Below, in pieces: positions 18,198 to 25,671 of a stretch of DNA of 32,140 nucleotides (the first letter of the stretch is position 1; each line of letters opens with the position of its first letter). The position numbers and the translations under genes were made by a program. This DNA is from an uncultured Prevotellaceae bacterium. GTDB taxonomy: Bacteria > Bacteroidota > Bacteroidia > Bacteroidales > Bacteroidaceae. The DNA lies in the NCBI GenBank assembly GCA_900314335.1, contig OMUV01000183.1, positions 1-32,140 on the forward strand, in the 5' to 3' direction. Below the pieces are notes generated by a model. That model did no database searches. It saw nothing but the letters and a program-made list of their open reading frames with translations, and had not been told where the DNA came from.

Positions 18198-18291
18198 TCG
18201 CGACACAAAGGACAAATATCCATCTTGCCAATACCACGATGCATATCGTGCGTGTCGCCCTATATACAGACTGATTTTAGACAACGATAAT

Positions 18292-19794
18292 ATGAAGAAA
18301 TTTGTTTTGAGTATTGCCTGCCTTTTGACGGCGATATGCGGCAGCGCGTCAAAGCGACCTGCCGTCAGACTGCAGTTTGATGCGAATAGCGGCGTTGCCT
18401 CCACGCTTGTCATGCCGCAGGGTAATAAGGTGGAATACACCGCGTACACTCATATTTATTATGTAACCAATGTCGAAGACTCCACCTATCAGTATCTCAA
18501 TGTATTTGTGCCGTCCGGCGCCACGCAGCGGACACCCATATTTCTCAGGACGTACGTCGGCGGCTATATGGCGGCGGCAGCAGGAGCGCCACAGGCCGGC
18601 GACGCCACGGGTCGGGCTATGCTGGAGGGCTATGTGGTGGTCATCCCGGGCACACGAGGCAGAAATTCGACCGTGAGCCGCGGCAAGAAGACCGTCTACA
18701 CAGGTCGCGCGCCCAAGGCTATTCTGGATCTGAAGGCCGCCATACGATATCTCAGGCATTTTGACAGTCAGATGCCGGGCGACGCTGAAAAAATCATTAC
18801 CGACGGCACAAGCGCCGGCGGCGCAATGTCCGCGCTGATGGGAGCCACGGGCAACAACCCCGCCTATGAGCCCTATCTGAAAGCGATGGGAGCGGCCGAA
18901 GAGCGAGACGACGTCTTCGCAAGCGTATGCTACTGTCCCATTACCGATCTGGAGCATGCAGACATGGCTTACGAATGGCTTTACGGCAACACTGACAGCC
19001 GCAAGAAAGCCGATGCCGAACATCAGAAGGTAAGCAGCGAACTCGCAGCTGCCTTCCCCGCCTACATCAACAGTCTGGGGCTTAGAACGCCCGACGGGAA
19101 ACAGCTCACAGCGGACAATTATCTGGATTTCATCAAATGCGAACTCATAGCCTCGGCTCAGGCAGCCAAAGATGCCGGCGCAGAAACCCCTGACTCAATA
19201 GGATTCAAGTTTTCCGAGGCAGCCTCGTTCGGCGCGCCGCCCATCAACGGTGGCAAAGTTCAGGAAACTTTGGGCAAAAAGCTGCCACAGGGTGCTCTTC
19301 CCAAAGTCCCGGGCATGGCGCACAAACAGGTTGGCGAATATATCATCGATCTCGACATGAACACATATCTCAATTATGTAGCCAGCAAGACTGCGCTCAA
19401 AACAGCGCCGGCCTTTGACAGCAAGGGCGTAGCTGGCAACGCAGCCTCGGGCGAAAATGAGGAATTCGGCAACGAGAAAGGCACAAGCGTCAACTTTACC
19501 GATTACAGCGCCGCTAAGAACGGTGGCAAGGTGAGCGACGAGGTCAAGCGCCTTCTGCCACTGATGAATCCGATGACTCAGATAGGTCAGGCGAACGTGA
19601 CTGTCGCTCCGCACTGGTATATTCGCCACGGCTCCATAGATCGCGACACTGCGTTTCCCATACCCCTCAATCTGGCGATGAAACTTCAGAACGCAGGAAA
19701 AGACGTCAATTATCTCCTGGCATGGAATCGTCCTCACAGCGGCGATTATGCATTGGACGACCTCTTCTCATGGATTAAGAAAATCACTCGTTAG
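18292..19794 (+). CDS. secreted alpha/beta hydrolase, subtype B tannase-like
   Basis: The 500-residue protein starts with a signal peptide (MKKFVLSIACLLTAICGSAS). The nucleophile elbow GTSAGGAMSALMGATGNNP puts the catalytic Ser at 174. The following YEPYLKAMGAAEERDDVFASVCYCPI is characteristic of subtype B tannases and related esterases. The C-terminus has HGSIDRDTAF (Asp450, Asp452) and PHSGDY (His482). The D-x-D spacing matches the acid (D419) and gallate-contacting Asp (D421) I recall for Lactobacillus plantarum tannase. Predicted role is periplasmic hydrolysis of gallate or other phenolic esters. Many homologues are uncharacterised, so substrate is inferred. It stands alone, convergent with metY. 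Confidence 0.75.
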   Translation: MKKFVLSIACLLTAICGSASKRPAVRLQFDANSGVASTLVMPQGNKVEYTAYTHIYYVTNVEDSTYQYLNVFVPSGATQRTPIFLRTYVGGYMAAAAGAPQAGDATGRAMLEGYVVVIPGTRGRNSTVSRGKKTVYTGRAPKAILDLKAAIRYLRHFDSQMPGDAEKIITDGTSAGGAMSALMGATGNNPAYEPYLKAMGAAEERDDVFASVCYCPITDLEHADMAYEWLYGNTDSRKKADAEHQKVSSELAAAFPAYINSLGLRTPDGKQLTADNYLDFIKCELIASAQAAKDAGAETPDSIGFKFSEAASFGAPPINGGKVQETLGKKLPQGALPKVPGMAHKQVGEYIIDLDMNTYLNYVASKTALKTAPAFDSKGVAGNAASGENEEFGNEKGTSVNFTDYSAAKNGGKVSDEVKRLLPLMNPMTQIGQANVTVAPHWYIRHGSIDRDTAFPIPLNLAMKLQNAGKDVNYLLAWNRPHSGDYALDDLFSWIKKITR

Positions 19795-19832
19795 AATCCA
19801 CAACAGACCAGCGGAAACAATTTTTATCTGAT

Positions 19833-19934
19833 ATAATTCATGCACGACAGCCGTCGTGTAAATGCATCGCAGCTGCCATGCATATGCGTCGCAGCTGTCA
19901 TGTAAATGCATGGCAGCTGTCGTGCATGAATTAT
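19833..19934. repeat. four 22-bp quasi-palindromic units nested in one 102-bp palindrome
   Basis: The outer arms at 19833-19851 and 19916-19934 are perfect 19-base reverse complements. Between and including them lie four consecutive 22-bp units starting at 19841, 19863, 19885 and 19907, each opening TGC. Each centres on its own small dyad: CACGAC-AGCC-GTCGTG in unit 1, GCAGCTGC in unit 2, CAGCTG in units 3 and 4. Centres are exactly 22 bp apart. It lies between the convergent tannase-like gene and metY, 38 bases past the former's stop. Confidence 0.8.
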
Positions 19935-19935
19935 G

Positions 19936-19955
19936 TGCCTTTCAAGCCAAAGGCA
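19936..19955. terminator. hairpin between convergent genes
   Basis: TGCCTTT (19936-19942) pairs perfectly with AAAGGCA (19949-19955) around a six-base loop. It follows the 102-bp palindrome directly. It could act in either direction for the convergent genes, although the T-tracts on both sides are short. Confidence 0.4.
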
Positions 19956-20065
19956 TAATACTTTATAAATCAAGTATGCATGTCTGACATACAAAGCAAG
20001 AGATGAACACCGACGAATGGTGTCCACCTCCTACTTAATTATATACCTGAATTATAAGTTCTCTA

Positions 20066-21343
20066 TCAGATCTTGGCGAATGCCTGGTCGAGATCGTCTA
20101 TAAGGTCTTCTACATTCTCTGTACCGATAGACAGACGGATTGTGCCCGGATAGATGCCCTGCTCTGCTGCCTCCTCAAGGGTAAGCTCGGAGTGAGTGGT
20201 GGTGAGCGGGTGGATGACAAGTGACTTCACGTCGGCCACATTGGCAAGGAGCGAGAAGATCTTGAGATTGTCGATGAAGCGGTATGCTTCCTCCTGACCT
20301 CCGTTTATTTCGAAGGTGAAAATCGAACCGGCGCCATTGGGGAAATAACGCTCATAGAGGTCGTGATTGGGATGCGAAGGAAGAGAGGGGTGATTTATCT
20401 TCTTCACTTTAGGCTGTGTCTTAAGGTAGTCGATGATCTTCAGCGTATTCTCTACGTGACGCTCCACTCTCAGGCTCAGTGTCTCCAGACCCTGAAGCAG
20501 GATCCAGGCGTTGAACGGAGAGATTGTGGCACCCTCATCGCGCAGAAGCAATGCACGGATACGTGTTACGAACGGAGCGGGTATATCAGCGAAGCGCAGG
20601 CCGTGGTATGACGGATCGGGCTCGGTGAAGCCGGGGAATTTGTCGCTGCTCTTCCAGTCGAACGTGCCGCCGTCTACGATGACGCCGCCCAGAGAACTTC
20701 CGTGACCGCCGATAAACTTGGTGGCGCTGTGCACAACAACATCTGCTCCGTGTTCAATAGGACGTATCAGATAGGGCGTGCCGAACGTGTTATCAATGAC
20801 AAGGGGAATGCCGTGGCGGTGAGCGATATCAGCAGCTCTCTCGATGTCCTCAATGTTAGAATTAGGATTACCCAGCGTCTCGATGTACACCAGTTTGGTG
20901 TTGGGCTTGATGGAGCTCTCCATTGCATCGTAATCGTCGGGGTTGACGAAGGTTGTATCGATGCCGTAGCGGGAAAGCGTGTGCTTGAGCAGATTGTACG
21001 TACCGCCGTAGATGGTATTGGCAGCTACAACATGGTCACCGGCAAAGGCCAGATTGGTGATAGCATATGTCACGGCAGCGGCGCCGGAAGCTACTGCCAG
21101 CCCGCCTACACCGCCCTCAAGAGCGGCTACACGCGCCTCAAATACACCCTGGGTAGAGTTGGTAAGACGTCCATAGATATTACCGGCATCCTTCAGACCA
21201 AAGCGGTCAGCAGCGTGCTGAGAGTTGCGGAATACATAGGATGTGGTCTGGTATATAGGCACGGCACGTGCATCTGTTGCGGGGTCGGGGGTCTCTTGAC
21301 CAACATGAAGTTGAAGCGTCTCAAAATGAAGTTTCTTAACCAT
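20066..21343 (-). CDS. metY: O-acetylhomoserine sulfhydrylase (Cys/Met metabolism PLP enzyme)
   Basis: This enzyme makes homocysteine (or methionine from methanethiol) from O-acetylhomoserine. The 425-residue protein is the long MetY form rather than the ~380-residue MetB/MetC type. Motifs include the opening FETLQLHVGQETPDPATDARAVPIYQTTSY, YGRLTNSTQ, and the PLP lysine Lys209 in HSATKFIGGHGSSLGG. It is divergent from an Lrp/AsnC regulator with a 202-base shared region, suggesting regulation by that protein. It has one of the best promoters in the window. Confidence 0.93.
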   Translation of the reverse strand: MVKKLHFETLQLHVGQETPDPATDARAVPIYQTTSYVFRNSQHAADRFGLKDAGNIYGRLTNSTQGVFEARVAALEGGVGGLAVASGAAAVTYAITNLAFAGDHVVAANTIYGGTYNLLKHTLSRYGIDTTFVNPDDYDAMESSIKPNTKLVYIETLGNPNSNIEDIERAADIAHRHGIPLVIDNTFGTPYLIRPIEHGADVVVHSATKFIGGHGSSLGGVIVDGGTFDWKSSDKFPGFTEPDPSYHGLRFADIPAPFVTRIRALLLRDEGATISPFNAWILLQGLETLSLRVERHVENTLKIIDYLKTQPKVKKINHPSLPSHPNHDLYERYFPNGAGSIFTFEINGGQEEAYRFIDNLKIFSLLANVADVKSLVIHPLTTTHSELTLEEAAEQGIYPGTIRLSIGTENVEDLIDDLDQAFAKI

Positions 21344-21398
21344 AATAGTAATATTTTATTTGTTGATATTTGTTTGTTCTTGTTCTTTGTTTCGATTG

Positions 21399-21430
21399 CA
21401 AAGTTAGAGGGTTCGCGAATAATCACCAAA
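21399..21430 (-). promoter_or_regulatory. promoter of metY
   Basis: The minus-strand -33 TTTG (21427-21430), a 20-base spacer and -7 TAACTTTG (21399-21406) fit the Bacteroidota consensus exactly. The implied leader is about 50 bases. Confidence 0.75.
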
Positions 21431-21457
21431 TAATTTTAATATATCGGGAAATATTAC

Positions 21458-21465
21458 TACTTTTG
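21458..21465 (+). promoter_or_regulatory. -7 box of the lrp-type gene
   Basis: TACTTTTG fits TAnnTTTG and is 80 bases before the ATG at 21546. The -33 region is AT-rich with no exact TTTG. The box overlaps the first of two identical inverted repeats. Confidence 0.55.
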
Positions 21466-21525
21466 CCGCAAAAAGCAGCAAAAGCTCAGAGATTACAGCT
21501 ATGAGAAATTCGTTTTGCAGCAAAA
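21461..21525. promoter_or_regulatory. paired TTTTGC-N-GCAAAA operators
   Basis: The same 13-bp inverted repeat, six-base arms around one base, occurs at 21461-21473 and 21513-21525. The centres are 52 bp apart, about five helical turns. The first copy overlaps the lrp -7 box and the second lies in its leader. A likely, unproven reading is autoregulation by the Lrp-type protein encoded just downstream. Confidence 0.55.
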
Positions 21526-21545
21526 AATAAAAAATATCGGATATT

Positions 21546-22031
21546 ATGGTTATGATTACAGCTAAAAACAAGAGCGATCTGGACGAGACAGACATTGCGA
21601 TACTGAGAGAACTGCAGCAGAATTCCCGTCTTACCATCAAGGAACTGGCATCGCGGGTCAATCTGTCTCTGTCGCCGGTACACGAGAGAATGCGCCATCT
21701 TGAGCGCGATGGGTATATCACCAAATACACCACCATTCTTAATGCTGTCAAGCTTAATATGGGCTTTACCGTGTTCTGCAAGATAAAGATGCGCCGTATC
21801 AATCATGATATTGCCGAGGACTTCGTCAAGGCCGTGAACGCCATTCCAGAGGTGACCGAGTGCTACAACATATCGGGGCAGTACGACTTTCTGCTCAAGG
21901 TGAGCGCCAAAGACATGGCTTCGTATCAGAGTTTTGTGATAAATGTGCTGGGCCGTATCGAGTCAATGCTTTCCATCGAGAGCACCTTCGTAATGTCAGA
22001 AGAGAAAAACACGTACGGCATACATATATAA
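21546..22031 (+). CDS. Lrp/AsnC family transcriptional regulator
   Basis: The 161-residue protein has an N-terminal winged helix-turn-helix: LDETDIAILRELQQNSRLT, then IKELASRVNLSLSPVHERMR (recognition helix near SLSPVHERMRHLE). The C-terminal RAM/AsnC ligand-binding domain includes EVTECYNISGQYDFLLKV. Such proteins form octamers and often sense amino acids. Divergence from metY makes methionine, cysteine or their precursors plausible effectors, by inference only. Starts at 21546 or 21552 are both possible; they differ by two residues. Confidence 0.92.
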   Translation: MVMITAKNKSDLDETDIAILRELQQNSRLTIKELASRVNLSLSPVHERMRHLERDGYITKYTTILNAVKLNMGFTVFCKIKMRRINHDIAEDFVKAVNAIPEVTECYNISGQYDFLLKVSAKDMASYQSFVINVLGRIESMLSIESTFVMSEEKNTYGIHI

Positions 22032-22035
22032 TATA

Positions 22036-22080
22036 AGATTGGGTTTATATTACTTTTCCCCAAATAAGATGGGGCAATCT
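22036..22080 (+). terminator. weak hairpin after the lrp-type gene
   Basis: Outer arms AGATTG/CAATCT (22036-22041, 22075-22080) enclose CCCCA/TGGGG (22058-22062, 22070-22074). No T-run follows. Confidence 0.3.
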
Positions 22081-22104
22081 CTCTGTTATAAGGCGCTTTT
22101 TTCC

Positions 22105-22112
22105 TAAATTTG
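22105..22112 (+). promoter_or_regulatory. -7 box for the amidase-MCE operon
   Basis: TAAATTTG fits TAnnTTTG and lies 21 bases before the ATG at 22134, implying a leader of about 15-18 bases. The -33 element is not obvious. Confidence 0.5.
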
Positions 22113-22133
22113 CCCCGGCATTTCAGCGTACTT

Positions 22134-23507
22134 ATGACTTCTAAGAGATTTTGCATAATATCTGCGCTGGCATTTGTGTTGTCATTGATACAGGCGCCGG
22201 CCTATGGTAAGTTTATACTTGTGATCGATGCTGGTCACGGAGGTAACGACGCAGGCGCCATCGGCACATACTCGTATGAGAAGAATATCAATCTAAACGT
22301 AGCCTTGGCTTTTGGCGCGCTGGTCGAGAAGAACTGCAGCGATGTCAAAGTCATCTACACTCGCAAGACCGACGTCTTTATTCCACTGCAGGAGAGAGCG
22401 GCAATAGCCAACCGCAACAAAGCAGACCTCTTCATCAGCGTTCACACCAATGCGTTGCCGGGAGGAAAAATAGCCGTGGGCAGCGAGACCTACGCTCTCG
22501 GTATGGCACGCTCGGCAGAAAACCTCGATGTGGCAAAGCGAGAGAACTCGGTGATTCTTATCGAGCAAAACTACAAGGAGAAATACGCCGGCTTCGACCC
22601 ATCCTCCTCGGAGAGCTATATCATCTTCGAGTTTATGCAGGATCAGCACATCAAGCAGAGCATTTCTCTGGCCAGAAGCATACAGAAACGCTATGTGTCG
22701 GTAGCTTCCAGACCGGACAAAGGCGTGCATCAGGCGGGCTTCCTCGTGCTTAGGGAGACGTCCATGCCAAGCGTGCTCACAGAACTGGGCTTTATCACGA
22801 CACCCGAAGAGGAGGCTTTTCTGAACAGTTCGTCCGGCGTGCAGAAATTATCCCGCGCAATATTTGAAGGATTTCTGGACTACCTTCAGACAGTGGACGG
22901 GAGAATACGCCAAAACATAGAATACACGCCCGAAACGGTGGCTGCGCCCAAGGCCGGACAAGACAAAGAGCAGTCTTCTGGTACGGAAAAAGCCGGGGAA
23001 GACATCGACAAGAATAGCGCCGTCCCCGACACCACCGCGTCCAAGGCTGAGAAGGCTGAGAAAAAAGCAACAGCCACAAAGAGCGCAGATACGGCAGCCG
23101 CTACACCTCGTCGCGCTAAGGAAAGTTCCGTAGACAATAAGAAGACTGAACAAAAGAAGCAGACAGAGACCACAAAAGAGACTTCTTCAAAAAGCAATTC
23201 ACGGCAAAAGGCTAATATAGAATACCGCATCCAATTTCTCACCTCTACCACACAGCTCAAAAAGGATGATCCGCGCATAGCTTCTTATAAAGGCGTGAGC
23301 TTTTATCAGGACAAAGCCAACGGGCTGTACAAATATACATGCCTGCCCAGACATACATATAAAGAAGCTCTGGCTGCCCAGAAAGAGGTGCGGGAGAAAA
23401 TCAAAGATGCCTTTATCGTTTCCTTTAAGGGCGGACATCGTATCGAACTCTCCGAAGCCCGACAGATAGAGAATGGTACTAATCAAGACAAAAAGCAGGA
23501 ACGGTAG
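22134..23507 (+). CDS. N-acetylmuramoyl-L-alanine amidase with C-terminal SPOR-like region
   Basis: This zinc amidase cuts peptide stems from peptidoglycan during cell separation. From ATG 22134 it is 457 residues; an upstream TTG would add eight before the signal peptide. Order: signal peptide (1-25, ending APAYG), Amidase_3 domain with zinc ligands His35 (DAGHGG), Glu49 and His104 (SVHTNA), and the catalytic-type Glu in LTELGFITTPEEE. A Lys/Ala/Glu/Thr-rich linker of about 100 residues follows. The C-terminal ~80 residues (EYRIQFLTSTTQL...) resemble a SPOR domain that binds denuded septal glycan. It is the first of four co-directional envelope genes. Confidence 0.92.
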   Translation: MTSKRFCIISALAFVLSLIQAPAYGKFILVIDAGHGGNDAGAIGTYSYEKNINLNVALAFGALVEKNCSDVKVIYTRKTDVFIPLQERAAIANRNKADLFISVHTNALPGGKIAVGSETYALGMARSAENLDVAKRENSVILIEQNYKEKYAGFDPSSSESYIIFEFMQDQHIKQSISLARSIQKRYVSVASRPDKGVHQAGFLVLRETSMPSVLTELGFITTPEEEAFLNSSSGVQKLSRAIFEGFLDYLQTVDGRIRQNIEYTPETVAAPKAGQDKEQSSGTEKAGEDIDKNSAVPDTTASKAEKAEKKATATKSADTAAATPRRAKESSVDNKKTEQKKQTETTKETSSKSNSRQKANIEYRIQFLTSTTQLKKDDPRIASYKGVSFYQDKANGLYKYTCLPRHTYKEALAAQKEVREKIKDAFIVSFKGGHRIELSEARQIENGTNQDKKQER

Positions 23508-23544
23508 CCATATCAAATAAGTTATAACCGCAAAAATCACAAGA

Positions 23545-24456
23545 ATGAAAGATAAGTATTTCACTATAGAAGTAAAGGTGGCCATCACGGCAATTATAGC
23601 CATCATCCTGCTGTTTTTCGGAATGAAATTTCTGAAGGGCATTGACATCTTCAAGTCTACCAGGACATATTACATAACCTTCTCCGACGTGACGGGCCTC
23701 GCGAAGTCCAATCCTGTCTACGCTGGCGGGTTCGCCGTCGGCAACGTCAAGGATATTATCTACGATTACAACAATCCCGGGAATATTGTTGTGCAGATAG
23801 AGCTTGACAAAAAGATGAAGATCCCCGCAGGCACTTCTGCCGAACTTCTGTCGACAATGCTGGGCGGAGTAAATCTCAACCTGTTGCTCAATAACGGAGC
23901 ACAGGATTTTCTTCAGGCCGGAGACACCATTTCTGGCCGCATGCACCTGGGCGCTCTTGACAAGGCCGAGACCATGATTCCAGCCTTCGAAAAGCTGCTT
24001 CCCAAGCTCGACTCCATTCTCGCTACCGTCAATGTTCTGGTAGCCGACCCGTCCATCCGGGAGACCCTGCACAATCTGGACGACCTGAGCCGCAACCTTA
24101 ACGAGAGCTCGCAACAGCTCACACATCTGCTCAAATATGATGTACCGAGAGTTACGGCAAACCTTAACGAAATCGGGCACAACACCAGCAGGTTTACCTC
24201 TAATCTGGCCGACCTCAACCTACAGGCCACACTGGACAGCGTAAACAATACGGTCAACGAGGTAAACCGCCTTACTGCTTCATTAAACGGAAAATTGAAT
24301 TCCAAAGATAATAGCCTGGGAATGTTACTCTCTTCGCGCGCTCTCCATGACAGTCTAACGGCGGTGAGCGGCAGCGCAAATGCTTTGCTGATGGACCTCA
24401 AGAGCCATCCCAAGAGATATGTACATTTCTCCGTCTTCGGGAAAAAAGATAAATAA
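23545..24456 (+). CDS. MCE/MlaD family lipid-transport protein
   Basis: MCE proteins form hexameric periplasmic rings or tubes that carry phospholipids between membranes. The 303-residue protein has one N-terminal membrane anchor (about 11-29, VAITAIIAIILLFFGMKF) and a single MCE domain (about 37-115) with ITFSDVTGLAKSNPVYAGGF and ELLSTMLGGVNLNLLL. A long C-terminal amphipathic/coiled region is rich in Asn and Leu (LDDLSRNLNESSQQLTHLL). It starts 37 bases after the amidase. An MlaE/MlaF partner is not in this window. Confidence 0.9.
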   Translation: MKDKYFTIEVKVAITAIIAIILLFFGMKFLKGIDIFKSTRTYYITFSDVTGLAKSNPVYAGGFAVGNVKDIIYDYNNPGNIVVQIELDKKMKIPAGTSAELLSTMLGGVNLNLLLNNGAQDFLQAGDTISGRMHLGALDKAETMIPAFEKLLPKLDSILATVNVLVADPSIRETLHNLDDLSRNLNESSQQLTHLLKYDVPRVTANLNEIGHNTSRFTSNLADLNLQATLDSVNNTVNEVNRLTASLNGKLNSKDNSLGMLLSSRALHDSLTAVSGSANALLMDLKSHPKRYVHFSVFGKKDK

Positions 24457-24465
24457 ACACCACTA

Positions 24466-25671
24466 ATGCCTACTATTTCCGAACGCGGCATGAATATGCC
24501 GCAATCCCCTATAAGGAAACTCTCGCCTCTGGCAGTTGCCGCCGCTGAGAGAGGAATACACGTATACCATCTTAATATCGGACAGCCGGACCTCCCTACG
24601 CCTCAATGCGCGCTCGATGCAGTAAAACATCTGGACAGAAAGGTTTTGGAATACAGTCCTTCGGAAGGATTCAAATCGTATAGAGAGAAGCTCACCAAGT
24701 ATTACGCTTCGTATAATATTGATGTCACCCCCGATGACATCATTATCACCAGCGGTGGCTCGGAAGCTGTGCTTTTTGCTTTCCTTTCGTGTCTGAATCC
24801 CGGCGACGAGATAATTGTCCCGGAACCGGCTTACGCCAACTATATGGCTTTTGCAGTAGCCGCCGGCGCACGAATCCGCACCATCGCCACTACGATAGAA
24901 GAAGGATTCTCTCTGCCCAAAGTGGAGAAGTTTGAAGCCTTGATCGGCGACAGGACAAGGGCCATACTGATCTGTAATCCCAACAACCCGACGGGCTACC
25001 TGTACACACGCAGGGAGATGAATCAGATACGCGATCTGGTAAAAAAGCACGATCTCTACCTGTTCAGCGATGAGGTATACCGCGAATTCATCTACACTGG
25101 CTCTCCATATATCTCTGCCTGCCATCTCAAGGGCATCGAGCAGAATGTGATACTCATCGACTCTGTCTCGAAGCGATACAGCGAGTGCGGCATCCGCATC
25201 GGCGCTCTCATTACGAAAAACAAGACTGTGCGGCAAGCCGTAATGAAGTTTTGTCAGGCCCGCCTCTCTCCTCCTCTTCTGGGACAAATAGTGGCGGAAG
25301 CTTCTCTTGAGGCCCCGGACAGCTATATGCGCGAGGTATACGACGAATATGTAGAGCGGAGAAAATGCCTGATAGACGGGCTGAACCGTATTCCCGGATG
25401 CTACTCGCCCGTGCCTATGGGAGCCTTTTACACCACGGCCCAGCTGCCGGTGGACGACGCTGAGAAATTCTGCGCCTGGTGTCTTACCGATTTCTCCTGG
25501 GAGGGAGAGACAGTTATGATGGCTCCTGCATCCGGATTTTATACTACTCCCGGTTCCGGCCGCGATCAAGTACGCATAGCTTATGTGCTCAACAAAGAGG
25601 ACCTTAAGAGGGCTCTGTTCGTACTGCGCAAAGCTCTGGAGCAATATCCGGGGAGAACACTCAGACTATGA
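24466..25671 (+). CDS. PLP-dependent class I/II aminotransferase (aspartate aminotransferase-like)
   Basis: This is a fold-type I aminotransferase of 401 residues. It has HLNIGQPDLPTP (35-46), ITSGGSEAVLFAF, NPNNPTG (171-177), FSDEVYREF, and the PLP-binding Lys236 in IDSVSKRYSECGIRIGAL. A conserved Arg near the C-terminus lies in DQVRIAYV. The SVSKRYSECGIRIG block differs from typical AspC (SFSKNFGLYNER) and is closer to the MalY/PatA-like branch common in Bacteroidota. The substrate is not determined. It starts 9 bases after the MCE gene and overlaps the permease gene by four (ATGA), so it is translationally coupled. Confidence 0.88.
   Translation: MPTISERGMNMPQSPIRKLSPLAVAAAERGIHVYHLNIGQPDLPTPQCALDAVKHLDRKVLEYSPSEGFKSYREKLTKYYASYNIDVTPDDIIITSGGSEAVLFAFLSCLNPGDEIIVPEPAYANYMAFAVAAGARIRTIATTIEEGFSLPKVEKFEALIGDRTRAILICNPNNPTGYLYTRREMNQIRDLVKKHDLYLFSDEVYREFIYTGSPYISACHLKGIEQNVILIDSVSKRYSECGIRIGALITKNKTVRQAVMKFCQARLSPPLLGQIVAEASLEAPDSYMREVYDEYVERRKCLIDGLNRIPGCYSPVPMGAFYTTAQLPVDDAEKFCAWCLTDFSWEGETVMMAPASGFYTTPGSGRDQVRIAYVLNKEDLKRALFVLRKALEQYPGRTLRL

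Larger units (their letters stand above)
17467..18291. other. 825-base intergenic region between divergent genes
   Basis: No gene is supported; all frames are short. It holds the third AT-rich inverted repeat (17821-17888), a near-palindrome CGAACGATCATTCG at 18018-18031 (12 of 14 symmetric) that could be an operator, and a weak -7 box at 18190. The rest shows nothing I can name. Its length for a simple divergent pair leaves room for a small RNA, but I see no specific evidence of one. Confidence 0.5.

Noticed and set aside
24463..25644. 393-codon minus-strand open frame
   Set aside because: Antisense shadow of the aminotransferase, whose PLP lysine and NPNNPTG motif are intact on the plus strand.
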